From Anagrus nilaparvatae (Eukaryota; Arthropoda; Insecta; Hymenoptera; Mymaridae), in assembly GCA_022575985.1 (NCBI GenBank), contig JAKSXM010000231.1, forward strand, positions 6,264,501-6,328,500: DNA of 64,000 nt, written 5' to 3'. A model generated the notes under the pieces. That model made no database searches, had not been told where the DNA came from, and worked only from the letters and a program-made list of their open reading frames with translations. Shown here piece by piece: positions 49,741 through 63,500 of this stretch; the stretch's first letter is position 1; every line of letters begins with the position of its first letter. The translations under genes were made by a program, and so were the position numbers.

Positions 49741-50628
49741 AGGCTGATTCCGGATAGGTATAGTGATTTAGCCCCAAAATTATTAAAAAAACTCAATGAT
49801 TCCTATTGGAATTAGACCTCTACGCTACGACAGGCCCCCGAAGACCTAAAAAAACCGTTTTTTTTTTGGAGTTTTTTAGATTTTATTTAATTTCTCAGAC
49901 CTGTTAGCAGATAATAATCTGCTCATAGGTTGAATAACTTAAAATTTCACCACTTTTCCAGAAAAATTTTTTTTGAGACCTCTGGGGCCAATTTAAGATC
50001 ACGAAGTATAATTTTGAATTTTTCGAAAATCAGTTTTTTGAGTATCAAAAAATATACAGTCCCTAAATTTTTTTTATAGTCCTGGTGGATTGAAAAACCA
50101 TATTATTCAATTTTTTAAAAAATTTCCTGGAGGGGGGGGCCATTTTTTAATACCCAAAAATTCAAAATCTTCTACCGTCATTTATCCGCGCTTTTTAAAT
50201 TACTGTGAAATCTTTATTTTAAATAGATTATTGTTGTGCCAAAATTCAAAAGTATAGTTACCAAACTGATTTTTATATATAGTCACAATTCTGAAATCCC
50301 AACTGCGCTATTCTATCACTACCTTTTATTAGGACTTTAAACATTTAAAAAGCAAAAATATGCGTAAAATGCAGATAAACGGCAGTGACAGAATAGCACA
50401 ATTGGGGCTACAGAATGTTGACTATTGTTTACGGATCGTAGAAATTAAAAAAAATCTTTAAAAAACCGAAAAAAACGGTATTTTTAGGTTTTTGGGAGCC
50501 TGTCGTGGCCTGGAGATCTAATTCTAACGGAAATCAGTGAGTATTTTGATAACTCTTTGATGCTACTACTTAGGTTATAGGTTTGGTTCCGGGGGCCAAG
50601 TCACTGTACTTATCCGGAAGTATAGCCT
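49741..50628. mobile_element. 0.9-kb foldback family, copy B
   Basis: Starts AGGCTGATTCCGGATAGG and ends CTTATCCGGAAGTATAGCCT. Same order of internal blocks, same orientation and nearly the same length (888 versus 894 bp) as copy A at 43773-44666. No transposase. Confidence 0.75.
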
Positions 50629-53600
50629 TCTTTTATTATTATTCAACCTTTGGAATAGAAATGGTCTTAATTATTTTGGTGAGAATTTCTGGGATCTACT
50701 TTTCTGAAATGGCGGACCTGTAACTTCCCTTGCCCCCCAGAAAATTATCACCCTGAAAATCAAAGCAAAAAATTAAGCAATTTTGGTAATTAAAAACGAT
50801 GTTTTCATTTATTAAAAATTTTTTTTTGAAGGTATGAGCTCTTAAATGATAAAAATTTTAAAATATATAGACAGTTTTAGGTAAAAATTTTTTATGAACT
50901 AAAATTATTCATTTTTTATAAAACGCGTATTCCATTTATTTTTTGAGCTGTGAGACGATCTTGGACATTTTTTTAAAAATCAATAATGGGTTAGCACTGT
51001 TCAACTACAAAAAAATTTCAGATGTGGTTTAAGAAGGATTTTTTTTATATAAAATTCCATCCAAAAACACTTGAGCACCTTGAAAAATCTTGACAATCTA
51101 ATCATCTACCAAAAAAATCTGACTAATTTCCTTAAAAATCTTAAAAATCTTTATATTTACGCGAAACCAGTAATACATAAAACCAGCTTAAAAAGTGTCC
51201 AAAACTTAAGTTTCCAAAAATTGAACAAAAAAAGCTTTGAAAATTGAAAAAAATAAATTACTTTTAAACAAGAAAAGAAAGCTCAAATTTATGGTTCAAT
51301 TTAAAAGAAGCATTGTTGCAGCTTCAACTATCTGTGTATCCTATTAGCATATACTCTAAAGTTCCAGGTATAACCTAGATAAAAAAATTTTTCTTTTTCA
51401 TATCAAGGTCTGAATGAAATTGTATCAGACACTTTTTTTCTGGAATTCAATATGTTCAAAAATGAAAATCATACGAAAAAAAGCTTTTATGTTAGTAGTT
51501 ACGTCATATGCGATTTGTTCCATTCTTCTTATTTTAATTATTTGTATCACACAAAACAAAAATTCTTGTTCGAAATGAAGCTTAATAACCGAATAAATAA
51601 TGAAATTGAATAGACGACAACCTCTGTTTTAGCTGTAATTAATAATGAATGACAAATTGACCAATAATAATAATTCATAGAAATCAATACTCTCTCTCAG
51701 AAATCACGAAAACAAATGATTAGATAATTCAACTTTATCACATTCACAGATTTCACATTTCTCCACGTCTAAAAACAAATAAATCATCTTTAATACACAA
51801 AACCTTTTTTTTAGATATCCGAAAAACTTGAAATAATAATTTTAAATATTTACAGAGCCGAGTTCTAAACAAATAACTATTTTAAAATATTTGTTTTTCA
51901 TATTAAAGAAAATATGGATTACTCGAAGAAAAGAACAGTAAAAAATACTCCCTGAGCTTTTATTTTCTAGCTTTTTTTAAGAAAAAAGATTATTGTACCA
52001 AATATTTTTTTTACTCGTACGTTCTCAACTTTCATCATTACTTCTTTATATTCTCAAATCCTTACTTTCTTTTATTATTTTTTCTCGAGCTAAGCTCTCA
52101 CATTCAAAAAATTTTTCTACTTTTTTTGTATTTCATTATGTCGAGTCATTTCAAAATATATTCTTCATACGTTTTTTATGAAAAAAGAAAAATTTTATTA
52201 GAAAATGATACTTTTTTTTTTACTTTTATTGGACTTTTCAGTAGAAAAGTTTTAAGGGTTAATTTACACTGGTTAATTTAAACAATACAGTTCTAGGTTT
52301 ACATTGTGCTTAAATTTAATAGAAATTCAAGAAAAACTTATCGTTAATTATTTCTATAGAAAAAAAAAATAAAGTTTATGCAGCTTTTTATTTGAGTTGA
52401 TGGTAATTTAGCTCGATTCAAATTTTATTTTTCCACTCCTTTGACAACTTAACAGATCTCATATAACTTTTAATTTTACTTCTTATTTTATAATACTATT
52501 TTTCTTTCCTCTTTCATCGAGAGCCAACTTTTCTACTTTATTCTCCGGGAATTTCATTTTGTTGAAACTTTATTTTTTACGCATTTCTCAGCACTTTACG
52601 TGTGTGTGTGTATGTGCATAGGAAATTGTCAGCGACTGAGTACTTAGGATCTGTGTGCTTAATGGGCTCTCCGAAACTCGTGTCTACGGCACTTTAACAT
52701 TTGGTACATGCGAGAGAGGGTAAGTGTGTAAGATCAAACGAGAGTGCACTCAATGTCCAATTAATTATAAACGAGTTGAAAAGTTAGTTAGAAGTAGGGG
52801 ATAGACATTCGCGGTCAAATCTTCTCGCGAATTAAATGAATCAGTCAAATGCCAAGAGTTAACTAGCTCGAATTATTCAGGAAGTTAATTATCTCGAGTT
52901 AATTGCTCAACGCAAGAAAATAATTGCGCAACGCAAGCAAATACAATTATAATCTAGTATGCGAGTGTCTAAAGAGTTCTTTCGCGTTATTTCCTCCCTT
53001 GTTTTATCTCTAAACGAAATACAAAGTGCTTACACAACTCGAGCCTTTTATGTTATTATAATTATTTTTCTAGCTGGAGTGTCAGTCCTGTTCCGCTCTC
53101 TAGCACAAGATTCTTAAATTACTAGTAATAAACAATAGGAAGCCCCATTGATATGTTTAAAGGGAATTGCGCAAGGTACGAAGAAAGAGAGAAATATTTA
53201 ACAAAACTTTTCGTCTCTATTTCGTTGTGTTACATTTAACACTGTTCTTGCACGGTCGTGGTTTCTGTACGCATACTTTTCTATATGTGGACTTTATCCG
53301 TACGTTCATGAATGTTTCTCTCTCGAATTTTCTTATGGGGATCATATATGTAAGACAAAGAGGTCTACCAATTTATGAACGTACTGCATATCTAATTTCA
53401 AAAATTTATGTTATTCGACTGTGTGTTTATCAAACGTTGCGCAATTCCATTCCCTGTAATAATAATAATAATAAGCTTTTTGAAAATTTTATGTGTATTA
53501 GAGAGGGTTTAATTATGCCGATTTTTTATTTGACTAAGTGGTTGACTGTTGGATTCAAGGAATTGAACAAATTTGCATGAGTAAATTTAATAAGAAATTA

Positions 53601-56279
53601 CAAAGAGTTTGTATCCTAGACAAAGAATGGTAATCGATATCTCATATTTCAGACAAGCTTTCAAGAAAAAAAGCTAAAAGCATTACCGCGTTTTCATTTA
53701 GTGGTACGTCACAGAATATACAAAAAATATCTTCCATACTTACTTATAATACCAAAGTAATATAAAATTAATGATGTACTTTCCTCTATTTACCCTTACT
53801 GTCCCAGTGGATTTTTCAATTGTTGAAAATAAAAAATAACGAATTGAATCCCCGGGAAAAAAAAGTCTCGATAATTTTCCTAATAGTAACTTTATTATAT
53901 TCTTTGCAATTTATTATGCTTTAAAAAATAAAAAAATCTAAATAAATACGAGTATTTTTTTCTTATAGAAAAAATTCTTCCGATTCGCTTCTTCTTCGCA
54001 TTGCTTCTTCTTTCATTTTATCCATTATACAGTAATAATTTTTTTTATATCGCAATACACAGTCATCAGTGTACTATTCATTTCAAAATATTTACTCTCT
54101 CTTTTTATCGATGCTAGTCTTTTACACTGCAAAAATCTTGATTTCTTTGGTGTTAGTTCGATTGAGTTGAATAAAAAACATTTATTTATCCGGTTTTTAA
54201 AATCGTGATTAATTAGTACAGGGGGTTGAAGGGGAAAAAGGGTTTGGTTCTAAAAATTTTTTATTTTGAGAAAAAATAAAGAACTTGGTAAATAAATTTA
54301 GAAGATACTATAGACAAAAAAAAATTTTTTAACTTAAATTTTATAAATCAAATAAAAAAAAAATTTGTCAAACATTTTTTAATGTTTATGTAAATAAAAA
54401 CAAAAACGATCGAAAAAAAATCATTTGAAAATTTGAAAATTGAAAGTAAGTCGGGTAGCCTGCACGTATAAAACTTGAAAAAAGTTTGAAAAAAAAAAAT
54501 ATCTTTTATTCAAAGTCAATATTAAATGTAAACACATCGTCAATAATATTTATTTAAAAACCGAGCTTTTTTATAATTTAAAAATTTTGTTTACATTTGG
54601 TTAATAAAACGGCTTTTATTTTATCACCGCAAAAAATTTATATCAATGCATATCGTTTATTTATTTATTTTTTGTTCCTCTCTTCATCTGTATATTTGTG
54701 TGTGTGTGTATAAAAATGTTATTTTACTTTACTTTGTTTTGTTTTCATCGTGCTTGGTGGCAGCTGAAATGGTTTGACGTGATTTGGATTTATAAAAATT
54801 TGTTATTCGTGCATACGAAACATACATCAACAGATCATATATAAATGGCAATCAAAACGAAACGGACACTCGATGATAATAATAATAGTTTTAACCACGT
54901 GAGAATTCGATACGCTTGCTAATTTAGTAGTGAAAATTTAATGTCAACGTACAGTCAAAATGGAATAAATGAATGCCTTTGAGACTGTGTGTTGGTGTTT
55001 ACAAAAAGAAATAGAAAAAAATCGTATTTTATCCATTTTGATAAGAAAAATTTAAAAGAAAGTTACGGAAATTCGGTGACCAAAAGTTACGCTCGAACAA
55101 TTTTTGTATCATGTTCATCGATTTACAAGCTTCGACAAAAGCACCAACACCCACAAAGACTCTTATTCTTTTCTTGCACGTCGAATAAATTACAGAGAAT
55201 GTGTAGATAGAAAAATAGGCTTCTTCTTCTTCAGGATGATTGATGATGCAACCAGCAATAGCATCCGGGTCCGTACCTTAAATTAATGATGCTTAAATCT
55301 CTGACTCTCGTTATTTTTATTAAAGACAGAATAATTTTAATCGTCTCTTTGGTCTAATAAATTGAAATCCTGTCATCTTTTCATTACAAACCAAAAGAGA
55401 AATCGATATTACCTTACCACCTGATGCATATTTTGATGGTTTTGAAAGTTATTTGATCTTTATACTACCTACAAGAAAACTTTGAATCAAGCGGTTTCCC
55501 TTTAACATTTATCATTAATTATATCTTATTAAATATGTTAATATCAAAAGACTTTTTGTTACAAAAAATTCTCCTTTACATTATGTTTAATTAGTTTGGT
55601 TCACGCAAGGAAAACTTTTAACTCGTTTAATATCGATTAATTGATTGATGTCGAATTTACTTTGATCCTCTGCTTATTACATTAGAAAGTAAAATTCTGT
55701 TACATAAATATTTTTTTAAACTCGGGATCTTTAAAGCTTTTAACAGTATTTTTACAAAATATTAACATATTTTAACTCAGGTAACAAAAATAACGTCACT
55801 GGAATTATAGGATTTGTCAGCAGCATAATCCTTACTTAATTCTACTAAATTTTTCTTATGGAAACAGTTCGATAAATAAAAGAGCATGAATGGACAAGCA
55901 TATAAAAATCACATAATGTAAGTTCAAAAAACGTACGTTTGTTAAAAAAGTTTGTACTTTTAAAAAAATGTCAAAAACATTCGATAGTAAACAATATTTT
56001 AGAAAGGAAGTGGAGGAACATAATGTCTCATGTGTGTAATAAAAACAGAATGGGAAATCCGTTCAAAAATTTTTTTATCATATTCAATTGACATTTTAAA
56101 ACTGTAAAGAAGCATTAGCGTAAATGAAAAATAGCGCTCTTGTGTGTAAATTTAATAATGTTAAATTATTCACCAAGGAGTTTTTATCATAATTAAAAGA
56201 ATATTATATTTTTTGCACATTTTTCTCTGGATAGTAGATTTCTAAGGCTAGTATTTAAAGTATTGTTCAACCAGAAAGG
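50629..56279. other. No gene supported; more complex stretch at 52600-53170
   Basis: The region 52600-53170 is less AT-rich, contains GAGAGAGGG and a short (GT)n tract at 52601-52617, and could be regulatory. The 137-codon frame at 53167-53580 opens on TTG, includes an (AAT)n-coded Asn run, and has no family resemblance. Confidence 0.35.
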
Positions 56280-56388
56280 ATTATATTCCAGCACGTAATC
56301 TTGTTAGAAGAGAAATTGATCACGGAAATAAAAGCGCGTTTCTATACTTTTTTTCTACGGGAAATACGTGCTGGAATACAATACGCGT
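56280..56388. repeat. Short inverted repeat
   Basis: TATTCCAGCACGTA at about 56285 and TACGTGCTGGAATA at about 56366 are complementary and separated by about 67 bp. Possibly a small foldback. Confidence 0.5.
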
Positions 56389-56561
56389 TTTATGTTCAAT
56401 GAAACTAAGATATTTTTATGCTCGGATGATCAAATCTAAGAAATATTATAGTGTATTATTCCTTATGTCTGTAAATTTTTACATTTTTTTCTAAAATTTC
56501 AAGTATTGTAGCATAAAATTATTAAATTTTGAAATCATGCAGTAGAGAAACTTGCGAGAGG

Positions 56562-57580
56562 GGTCTGAAATCGCAAACCTACATGAGATAAAATCTATTA
56601 TAGGTTTTTTGGGTCATTTATTCCGAATCCAGCTTCCAAAGTGGATGAACATTTGGAAAACACCCTAAAATCAGAAAAAACTACCCCTTTTTAAAGATTT
56701 TTGCAATATTTTTGAACGGACGCTAAAATGATCAAACAAATTCTATTTTTCAAGATTAATTAACATAAAATATTGGCTTTTTTTGATAAGGTGACAAAAT
56801 TGGAATATTATGGGTAATTTTAGGGGGTAAAAACTACCCCAAAAATAAGTTACAAAAAACATGATGTACGTTTATTTATTTTTATAATTTATTTATATAA
56901 ATATTTATAATTTATTTTTTTTTGAATTATGGGTATTTAAAAATATTTTATCGTATTTTAACCAATTTGCATATTAGTAACCCTTCTCCATGGGATGAAT
57001 TTGGGTAGAAGCTACCCCTAAATTAAAAAAAAAGTGATAAAACTGCATTACACTTTAAGTTCCAAACTTTTCGTTTTATTATCGCAAAAATAGCCACAAC
57101 TGTAGTCCCGAAAATGGTTTCATCCCCCCTTCCCAGGGGTGAAAACTGCCCTTAAAAAAATGAAAACGTTTCATAAACGAAAAAATAGCAACAACTATAG
57201 TCATAAAAATTATCTGACTTACTAGGGGGTGAATACTTTAAACTACCCCTAAATAACAAAAAATGAAAAAAATAAACGTACATCATGTTGTTTGTAACTT
57301 TTCTTATTTTAGGGGTAGTTTTTACTCCCTAATTTAGCCATCTTAACTTTGTCACCTTATCAAAAAAATCTAATATTTTGTTAATTAATCTTGAAAAATG
57401 GCATTTATTTGATTATATTAGCTTCTTTTAAAAAATATTGCAAAAAAACCTTTAAAAAGCGATAGTTTTTACTGATCTAAGGATTTTCCTCAATTTTTCA
57501 ATTGGACTCTGGATTCAGATTTAGCGAGCCAAAAAAATCAATAGTAGAATTTTTCTCACGATGGTTGTAGATTTTAGACC
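56562..57580. mobile_element. 1-kb foldback related in style to 17534-19306
   Basis: The left arm begins GGTCTGAAATCGCAAACC and the right arm ends with a diverged complement at 57580. Clear paired segments are ACATGATGTACGTTTATTTA (from about 56859) with its complement near 57270, and TTTTGATAAGGTGACAAA (about 56779) with TTTGTCACCTTATCAAAA (about 57349). Words such as GGTTTTTTGGGTC and AACTACCCC also occur in the 17534 element. No coding content. Confidence 0.7.
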
Positions 57581-59397
57581 AATTACCGCATTATGACTGG
57601 ATCCATAACAATTGTCAGATGATTAAAGTACATTATTTTGCAAAGAAGCCATATACATATTTTATATCCGTAATAATAAATTATAGCTTTTATACCTGCA
57701 GTGCAGATTTCAAAAGGTTAAAATTTTCAAGCTGAACGATATTAAACCCACTTAAAGTATTATAAGTTAAATAGTTTAGAAATCGTTGATCTGAAAATCG
57801 TGTAACTAACGTTAATTACACCTTACATTACAAGATAAAATTTAAATTTTAAATTATAAAACTTATTTTATTCTTTTGACCAATGTTTACATAAAAGAAC
57901 ACACAGGATGAAATAAAAAAAATTTCTCTCTTATTTGTGAACTAGAAAAGGAATCAATTCCTTGTAAACAATTTATATCTTTTGATAACACAAGAAGGGA
58001 AATTTTACAATTTCCTATGATTCTTTAGAAGAAATATAATATTTTTCTTTCATTCATGTATTTCATCCATAAAGAAATAATTTTTACGTACAAAAGAAGC
58101 GCTTAAAATCCAATATCGTTTAATTATTGACACACCCGGCAGTAATTTAATATTTGACCTTTGTTATAGCCTTAGGGCAGCGTTTCACAAAATTACAAAG
58201 GCGATTTATGTAATACGTGTTTACATTATCAGTGAGTATAAAAGAAAATAATAAATTTTAACTTGAATTGAAAATTTCTTTCTTTCTTTAACAATAAAAA
58301 TTAAAATCAGACGTTTTTTTGTTGTATAAGAAAGTACAAAAGAATTTTGTTAAATTAAAGTGTTGAATAAAATTTATTTGAAAATTATTGTATCAATCAT
58401 ACCTTAATTTTAAAGTTTTTTAAGAAAAAATGGGAAAATAATTTTTCTTTTGTTGTGCACATGCTAAAGAATTTGACTAACTCGAGCTATTTATACTGAT
58501 TGAAATAAATTGAATTCTTGGAGTAAGCATTTTAGGATTTTGGAATGTAATTCAAGTATTTTCGAGATAAAACGTCGTATTGACCAAAGGAAGAAAGTTA
58601 CATTTATACAAGATAAATAAGGGTGTATACCGGAAAATAGGTAATTTTTCGAACTCTTAATTGCTCGACTCTTCTCACCCGCATCTCTTATTTTTATTTT
58701 ATTTTGTAAACTCAACACAATACAGCCAACTTTGAAAAAGATAAAACTTTTACTCTATACTGAGAAATAACAATAAACTTCATTTTTTATTTTATGGAAT
58801 TCCTTTTCTCCAAGAAAATAAACTTTTTCTTGTCTTCTATTATAATGGCTAAATTCCTCTATTTCTTTTTTTTTTTCGAAACAAAAATTATGACAATAAA
58901 AGTTTTTCGAGACAAAAAATAAATAATCTATATTGTGTTTTACATAAATAATAATTTCCAACTCTTAATTACTATCATCATTAGCAACCCATTGTTATAT
59001 ATATAGATAATTTTATACTCTCTCTCTCTATTTCTCACTAGTAACTTTTCTCTGCAGCTTGAATTTCGTCTGACTATACGCGATCGAAAATCCCTTCTTT
59101 AAAGTAATATCGAGTTACTTTAATATTCTAGACACGTAAAATTTTAGCTATATTTATTATCGATAAATATTAATAAAATAACAAATTTTAAAGCTTTCGA
59201 AATTCTGCCATCTTTATTTTAAATTAAATGCTGCTTTATGTTAACTACCGTTTTATTTAGATTTTTTGCCATTTTTTAAAGCTCGCTCTGAAATTTTAGT
59301 TGAATTTTGGATTAAAGGGTAAAAGTTATTTTTTATAACTCGTTTTTGCGGTATAAGAGGCTTAAAGAAAAGCTGCAAAAAAAGGAATTGTGGTCCG

Positions 59398-59436
59398 CCC
59401 TGGTAAAAAAATGACATAAAATCAACAGAATTTTTA
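59398..59436. repeat. CCCTGGTAAAAAAA repeat end, copy 2
   Basis: CCCTGGTAAAAAAATGACAT followed by AATCAACAGAA, matching 13928-13965. Same orientation as that copy. Confidence 0.45.
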
Positions 59437-59515
59437 GAGAATCCAGTTTTTGACAAATGAAAATACCAGAATATTTCCTAAACCCAATGGTATGTGGTTA
59501 CTCTATTTTTTGGCT

Positions 59516-59652
59516 ATCTGACCCAAAAAATCAGTCTTTTTTCGAAAACCAGCTTGGGTCAGGTTTCGGATAAACCCAAAAAGTTTCAGAGGTCTGCAGG
59601 TAAGGTTTTGAATCAGAAATTTCTTTTGTTTTATGGTTCTATAAATATTTTT
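59516..59652. repeat. Partial copy of the 40034 foldback family
   Basis: Has CTGACCCAAAAAATCAG, GGGTCAGGTTTCGGATAAAC and then AGGTTTTGAATCAGAAATTT, matching the left half of 40034-40439. The right half is missing. Confidence 0.45.
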
Positions 59653-59680
59653 ATTATAACAAGAAAAAAAATTTATGGTT

Positions 59681-59750
59681 TATGTCTGGGATCAAACCGC
59701 GAACCACCGCTTGGCAGCTCTAAGTCTTTACCACTGAGTCATTGCTTGCA
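59681..59750 (-). other. tRNA-like sequence (tRNA pseudogene or SINE head)
   Basis: On the minus strand, TGACTCAGTGGTA (about 59741-59729) fits a pol III A box and GGTTTGATCCC (59698-59688) a B box, separated by about 30 bp as in a tRNA. The intervening bases do not make a convincing anticodon arm. A T-run follows about 15 bp downstream. It could be a tRNA-derived SINE head or a decayed tRNA gene; a functional tRNA is unlikely. Confidence 0.5.
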
Positions 59751-59859
59751 GTCTCTTGAGTCCTAAACACCCATGTCGTGGAACTAACAATAAGTAACTA
59801 ATACTATTAGGCTGTAGATACTTTTACCCAAACATATTTACCAACCTCTAGAATTTTCA

Positions 59860-60542
59860 GAACTTAAGGGTGGGTTCTTTGAGTTTTTAGTAAAAATAAT
59901 GGAATTTTTATGTTTCATTTTCTCAAAAAGTTTATTATATAATAAAAAGATTTTTTTAGAGCTATTTTATAAACTTATAATGAACACAAAAAAAAATTTT
60001 TTCTTTTTATTTTTTCATTTTTACATATGATGAGATGGCGATGAAATTGGTATCTAAAAAAAAAGTCCGAATCGAGCCACATCATAACTCGGCTTAGAAT
60101 CGTCTGATTAAAAAAAAAACACCATAAAGTACATGACTTTTTGCATAATATGAACTACAATCAATGAAAAATATTAAAAATAAAAAAAATTATGAAGGAA
60201 ATAATAAAAAATCGAAATTAGACATCATTTTTCCAAAAATGGAACCAAGAGTCCACGAAAATTCTCCAATCAGGTTCTTAAGTTGTAGAATTTCATAAAA
60301 AATCGATTTATAAAAAAAAAAATAGAAATCGGAGTAATAGTTTTTTCGTCATTGTGTGGCCCGTTTTCAAAAAGTTCGTTTTGAGAAAAACGCATTTAAT
60401 TTAGAATCTTGTTTTCTTGCATTCCGGCACTTTCGCTTTCAGGCGTTGGGATTAATTCAAAATTTTTTTTCCATATTCATCAATATTTTTTGAATAAAAA
60501 TCAATTTGAAAAAAAAGCTCAAGGAACCTACCCTTAATGTTC
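59860..60542. repeat. Foldback with short arms (about 680 bp)
   Basis: GAACTTAAGGGTGGGTTCTT at about 59860 and its diverged complement AAGGAACCTACCCTTAATGT at about 60521 form arms of about 30 bp. The interior is AT-rich. An 86-codon minus-strand ORF at its right edge (60452-60712) has no recognisable family and is not called. Confidence 0.5.
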
Positions 60543-63500
60543 ATCAGCAAATATTGAACAAATTTCGAAAAAGCACGATAGACCATAAAATGAAAACCAG
60601 AGAAAATTTTATTAATTTTATTCATAAAACCCATAAAAATATCCTTACCAATAAAAACTGTCTCATCCAGCACGTACCACCCCATATAGACTGAATTCAA
60701 TCTTCCCAACAAAAATAAAATTCAATATAATTCATAAAAAAAATGACACGATGATAAATAATAATAATGATTGCATCCTATCTCTAACCCATCATATTAT
60801 AGTAAATCGTTTTAAACCAATAAGTATAATTTCCGAACGCAATTTTCTTTATGTGAAAGTAATTTTTTTTTTTTTTTTTTTATATATATTTATCGATCGA
60901 TTTTCAATATTTTGTACACAGATCAAAGAAAAATATTAAATTCTATTCACTGAATTAAATAATTCTTTTTAGTTTGTTTAACATAATGAAAATAATGATA
61001 TTTAAAGTAGTTAATTCTCTTTTTTTTTCCTAGAATTGGATTCATTAAAAAAGCACAACAAAAAATAAATAAACTATTGTGTACAGTAGAAGAGAAAAAA
61101 AAATGTTTATAATACTTAAGTCTTTAAAAAAGAGTACTTAACTGAAAAAAAGTGGAGTAAAAAAAATCTTAACTAAAGAAAGGATACAAAGTAAATGTGT
61201 ATTTATCGCGACGCACACAGATGTCAAGTTTACTTTTTAAATGTGTGTTTGTGGAATAAAAATTTTTAATTTTATTTTCACAGGATTTCCTTTGAATTAT
61301 AGTGTTAATTATGTTGGTGTACATTTTTTTCTAGACCAAATTAAAATAAATATTCATGAGTAAAAATTCACTTTTTTTTTGGGCGTAGGTCGATTGATTT
61401 ATATTGGAAAAAAATAAAATCAAGCGTGAAAGTGGTTTGGTAATTAATTTTTGATCTAAGCTAGTTTCGTTTTTTAGGGTAGGTACCTTTTTTGACTGAG
61501 GGGTTGGTTCTTAGTGTAAAAAAACTCGCTTTGATTATTAAATGTAATTTTATATTTTCTAGGCTTCCTATTGGGATGGAAAATATTTTAATAGCATCCA
61601 ATTAGACTGGATTTTGACACACCCTCGAAATTCACTCAAAATTAAATAAACTTTAATCAAGAATCGTTTCCTTTCAATTTTAACTGTTTTGAGCTTTTTT
61701 GGAGCTTTTTTAAGAGCAACGGTTTAACCGCTACTTACTTTATTTACTCTTACAATAACAAAATCAAGGTAAATGTATGAAAATTTTTCTTTTGAATTTT
61801 CTTTTTAAAGTATGTATTCAAATACCATTTTTTAAAATATTCGCTATTTTATAGAAAAATCCATTTTGTAATAAAAAAAAACTTTACTTTTGGGATTTAG
61901 AGCTGGAAAATCCCATGACATTCCTTCGAGATAGAACATTAGAAAGAAAATTCAGAGTTTGCGCGTTGAACTTGAAATAGAAAATTTTAAAATTTTTTAA
62001 TATTTTTATTCAACTTTTTTCTAGGAAAAATCATTTCAAAATTAAAGTATGCTAATTTCAAATTTTATGTTTTATTTTCAAAAAATTCGTCTATTTGAGA
62101 AAAATATTTTCATGTAATCCAATTTATTAGTTCAATTTTTATTTTTTTTAATCTTAATTTCGAAATTTACATTATTTTTTTAAGTATCCTCGAGTAACTA
62201 ATACTCTGAACTTTAAATTAAAATTCGAAATTTTTTCGAATTAAGCAAAAATTGTGGTTCAGTATATTAACAATTTCAGTACCGTTTAATAATTCAGTAG
62301 ATTACAAAATTATGGTTAACAAAATCTGAAATTAACATTTTCCTTCTAAGAAAGAGGGCAATAAAAGTTGAAATAGATTTTTCTTGCTTTGAACTTCCTT
62401 CCCCTACATACTGAGCTTTCATATCACGATAAGTACAAAATCTTAATTGTTAAGAGCTTTCTTAATAATTACCTACTTAACATCATAAGAGAAATCCGTT
62501 TATTAGATAAAACCTGCTCCACTGCGCAAATTCTGCCTTTTTAAGAAACTTGAACTTTTTAAAAAATATTTCTATAAAAATTGAAAGCACAATTCATGAA
62601 AAGCTCTTGAAAATAACAATAACATTTTTTGTAAATCACTCATAACTTTATCGAAGCAGATACTTCAACTTATTAAATTTTTATTACAACAAATAGTGAC
62701 AATAAATTTAATGGATTTACAAATTTGTTTTACATTAAATGCATTTGTGTTGGTATTTAACAAGGTCAAATATGCAATCGATTTTAATTTACAAGAGTAA
62801 CTGAAAACTAAACGTAATTTTATGTTAATTAAACAATCGCTTATTTACGAATAAATCTTAAATTTACTAAAATTAGTAAACTACAGTAAGTTAACAAACG
62901 TTTTCTCAGAGTTTACGATTTAAATTTATTTTGCTTACACTCGTATTTCCTGAAATTAAATCCTATGACGTAATATAAATAAAAATAAAAGAAAATTTGA
63001 TTAAAAAAAATTTATTATTAATTTATTTAAAGCTTTTTGCAAGCACGTATTACGCATTTAAAAACGATGACCCTAATAAACAGATGTAAAAAACATTTTT
63101 TTAGACTGCATCATTTGGCAGGAAATCGCACATCTATCTATCGGAGTTATCATTTATTTTTATGTTTAATACGTGATGGAATAAATTATTTTTACAAATG
63201 AATTTTTTTATTTAGAGCTTTTTTTTCAAGCACTTATTTTGAATTTAAATTAATATTTTTGATGTTGGATAGGTCAAACAAAATGTGTCAAACGAAATTC
63301 GATCGGTTAATAATATGCAGCGGAAGTACAGAGATTTTGGGGTTATGCGATCATGAATTAATTAATTTAATTATCTAAAAAGCTTTGATGGAATTTAAAA
63401 ATCTTTTTTCCTGCTTAAAATTTTCCAACAAATTATTTCTAAATTTGATCTTACTTTTGTTCATATAAAATAGTACATGATTACTTTGATTCTACGAATC

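Noticed and set aside
53167..53580. 137-codon open frame, the longest one not assigned to a gene or element
   Set aside because: It opens on TTG, its first ATG is about 47 codons in, it contains an Asn run from an AAT repeat, and no domain or splice context was seen. Chance in AT-rich DNA is more likely.
60452..60712. 86-codon minus-strand frame
   Set aside because: Overlaps the right tip of the 59860-60542 inverted repeat and resembles no known family.
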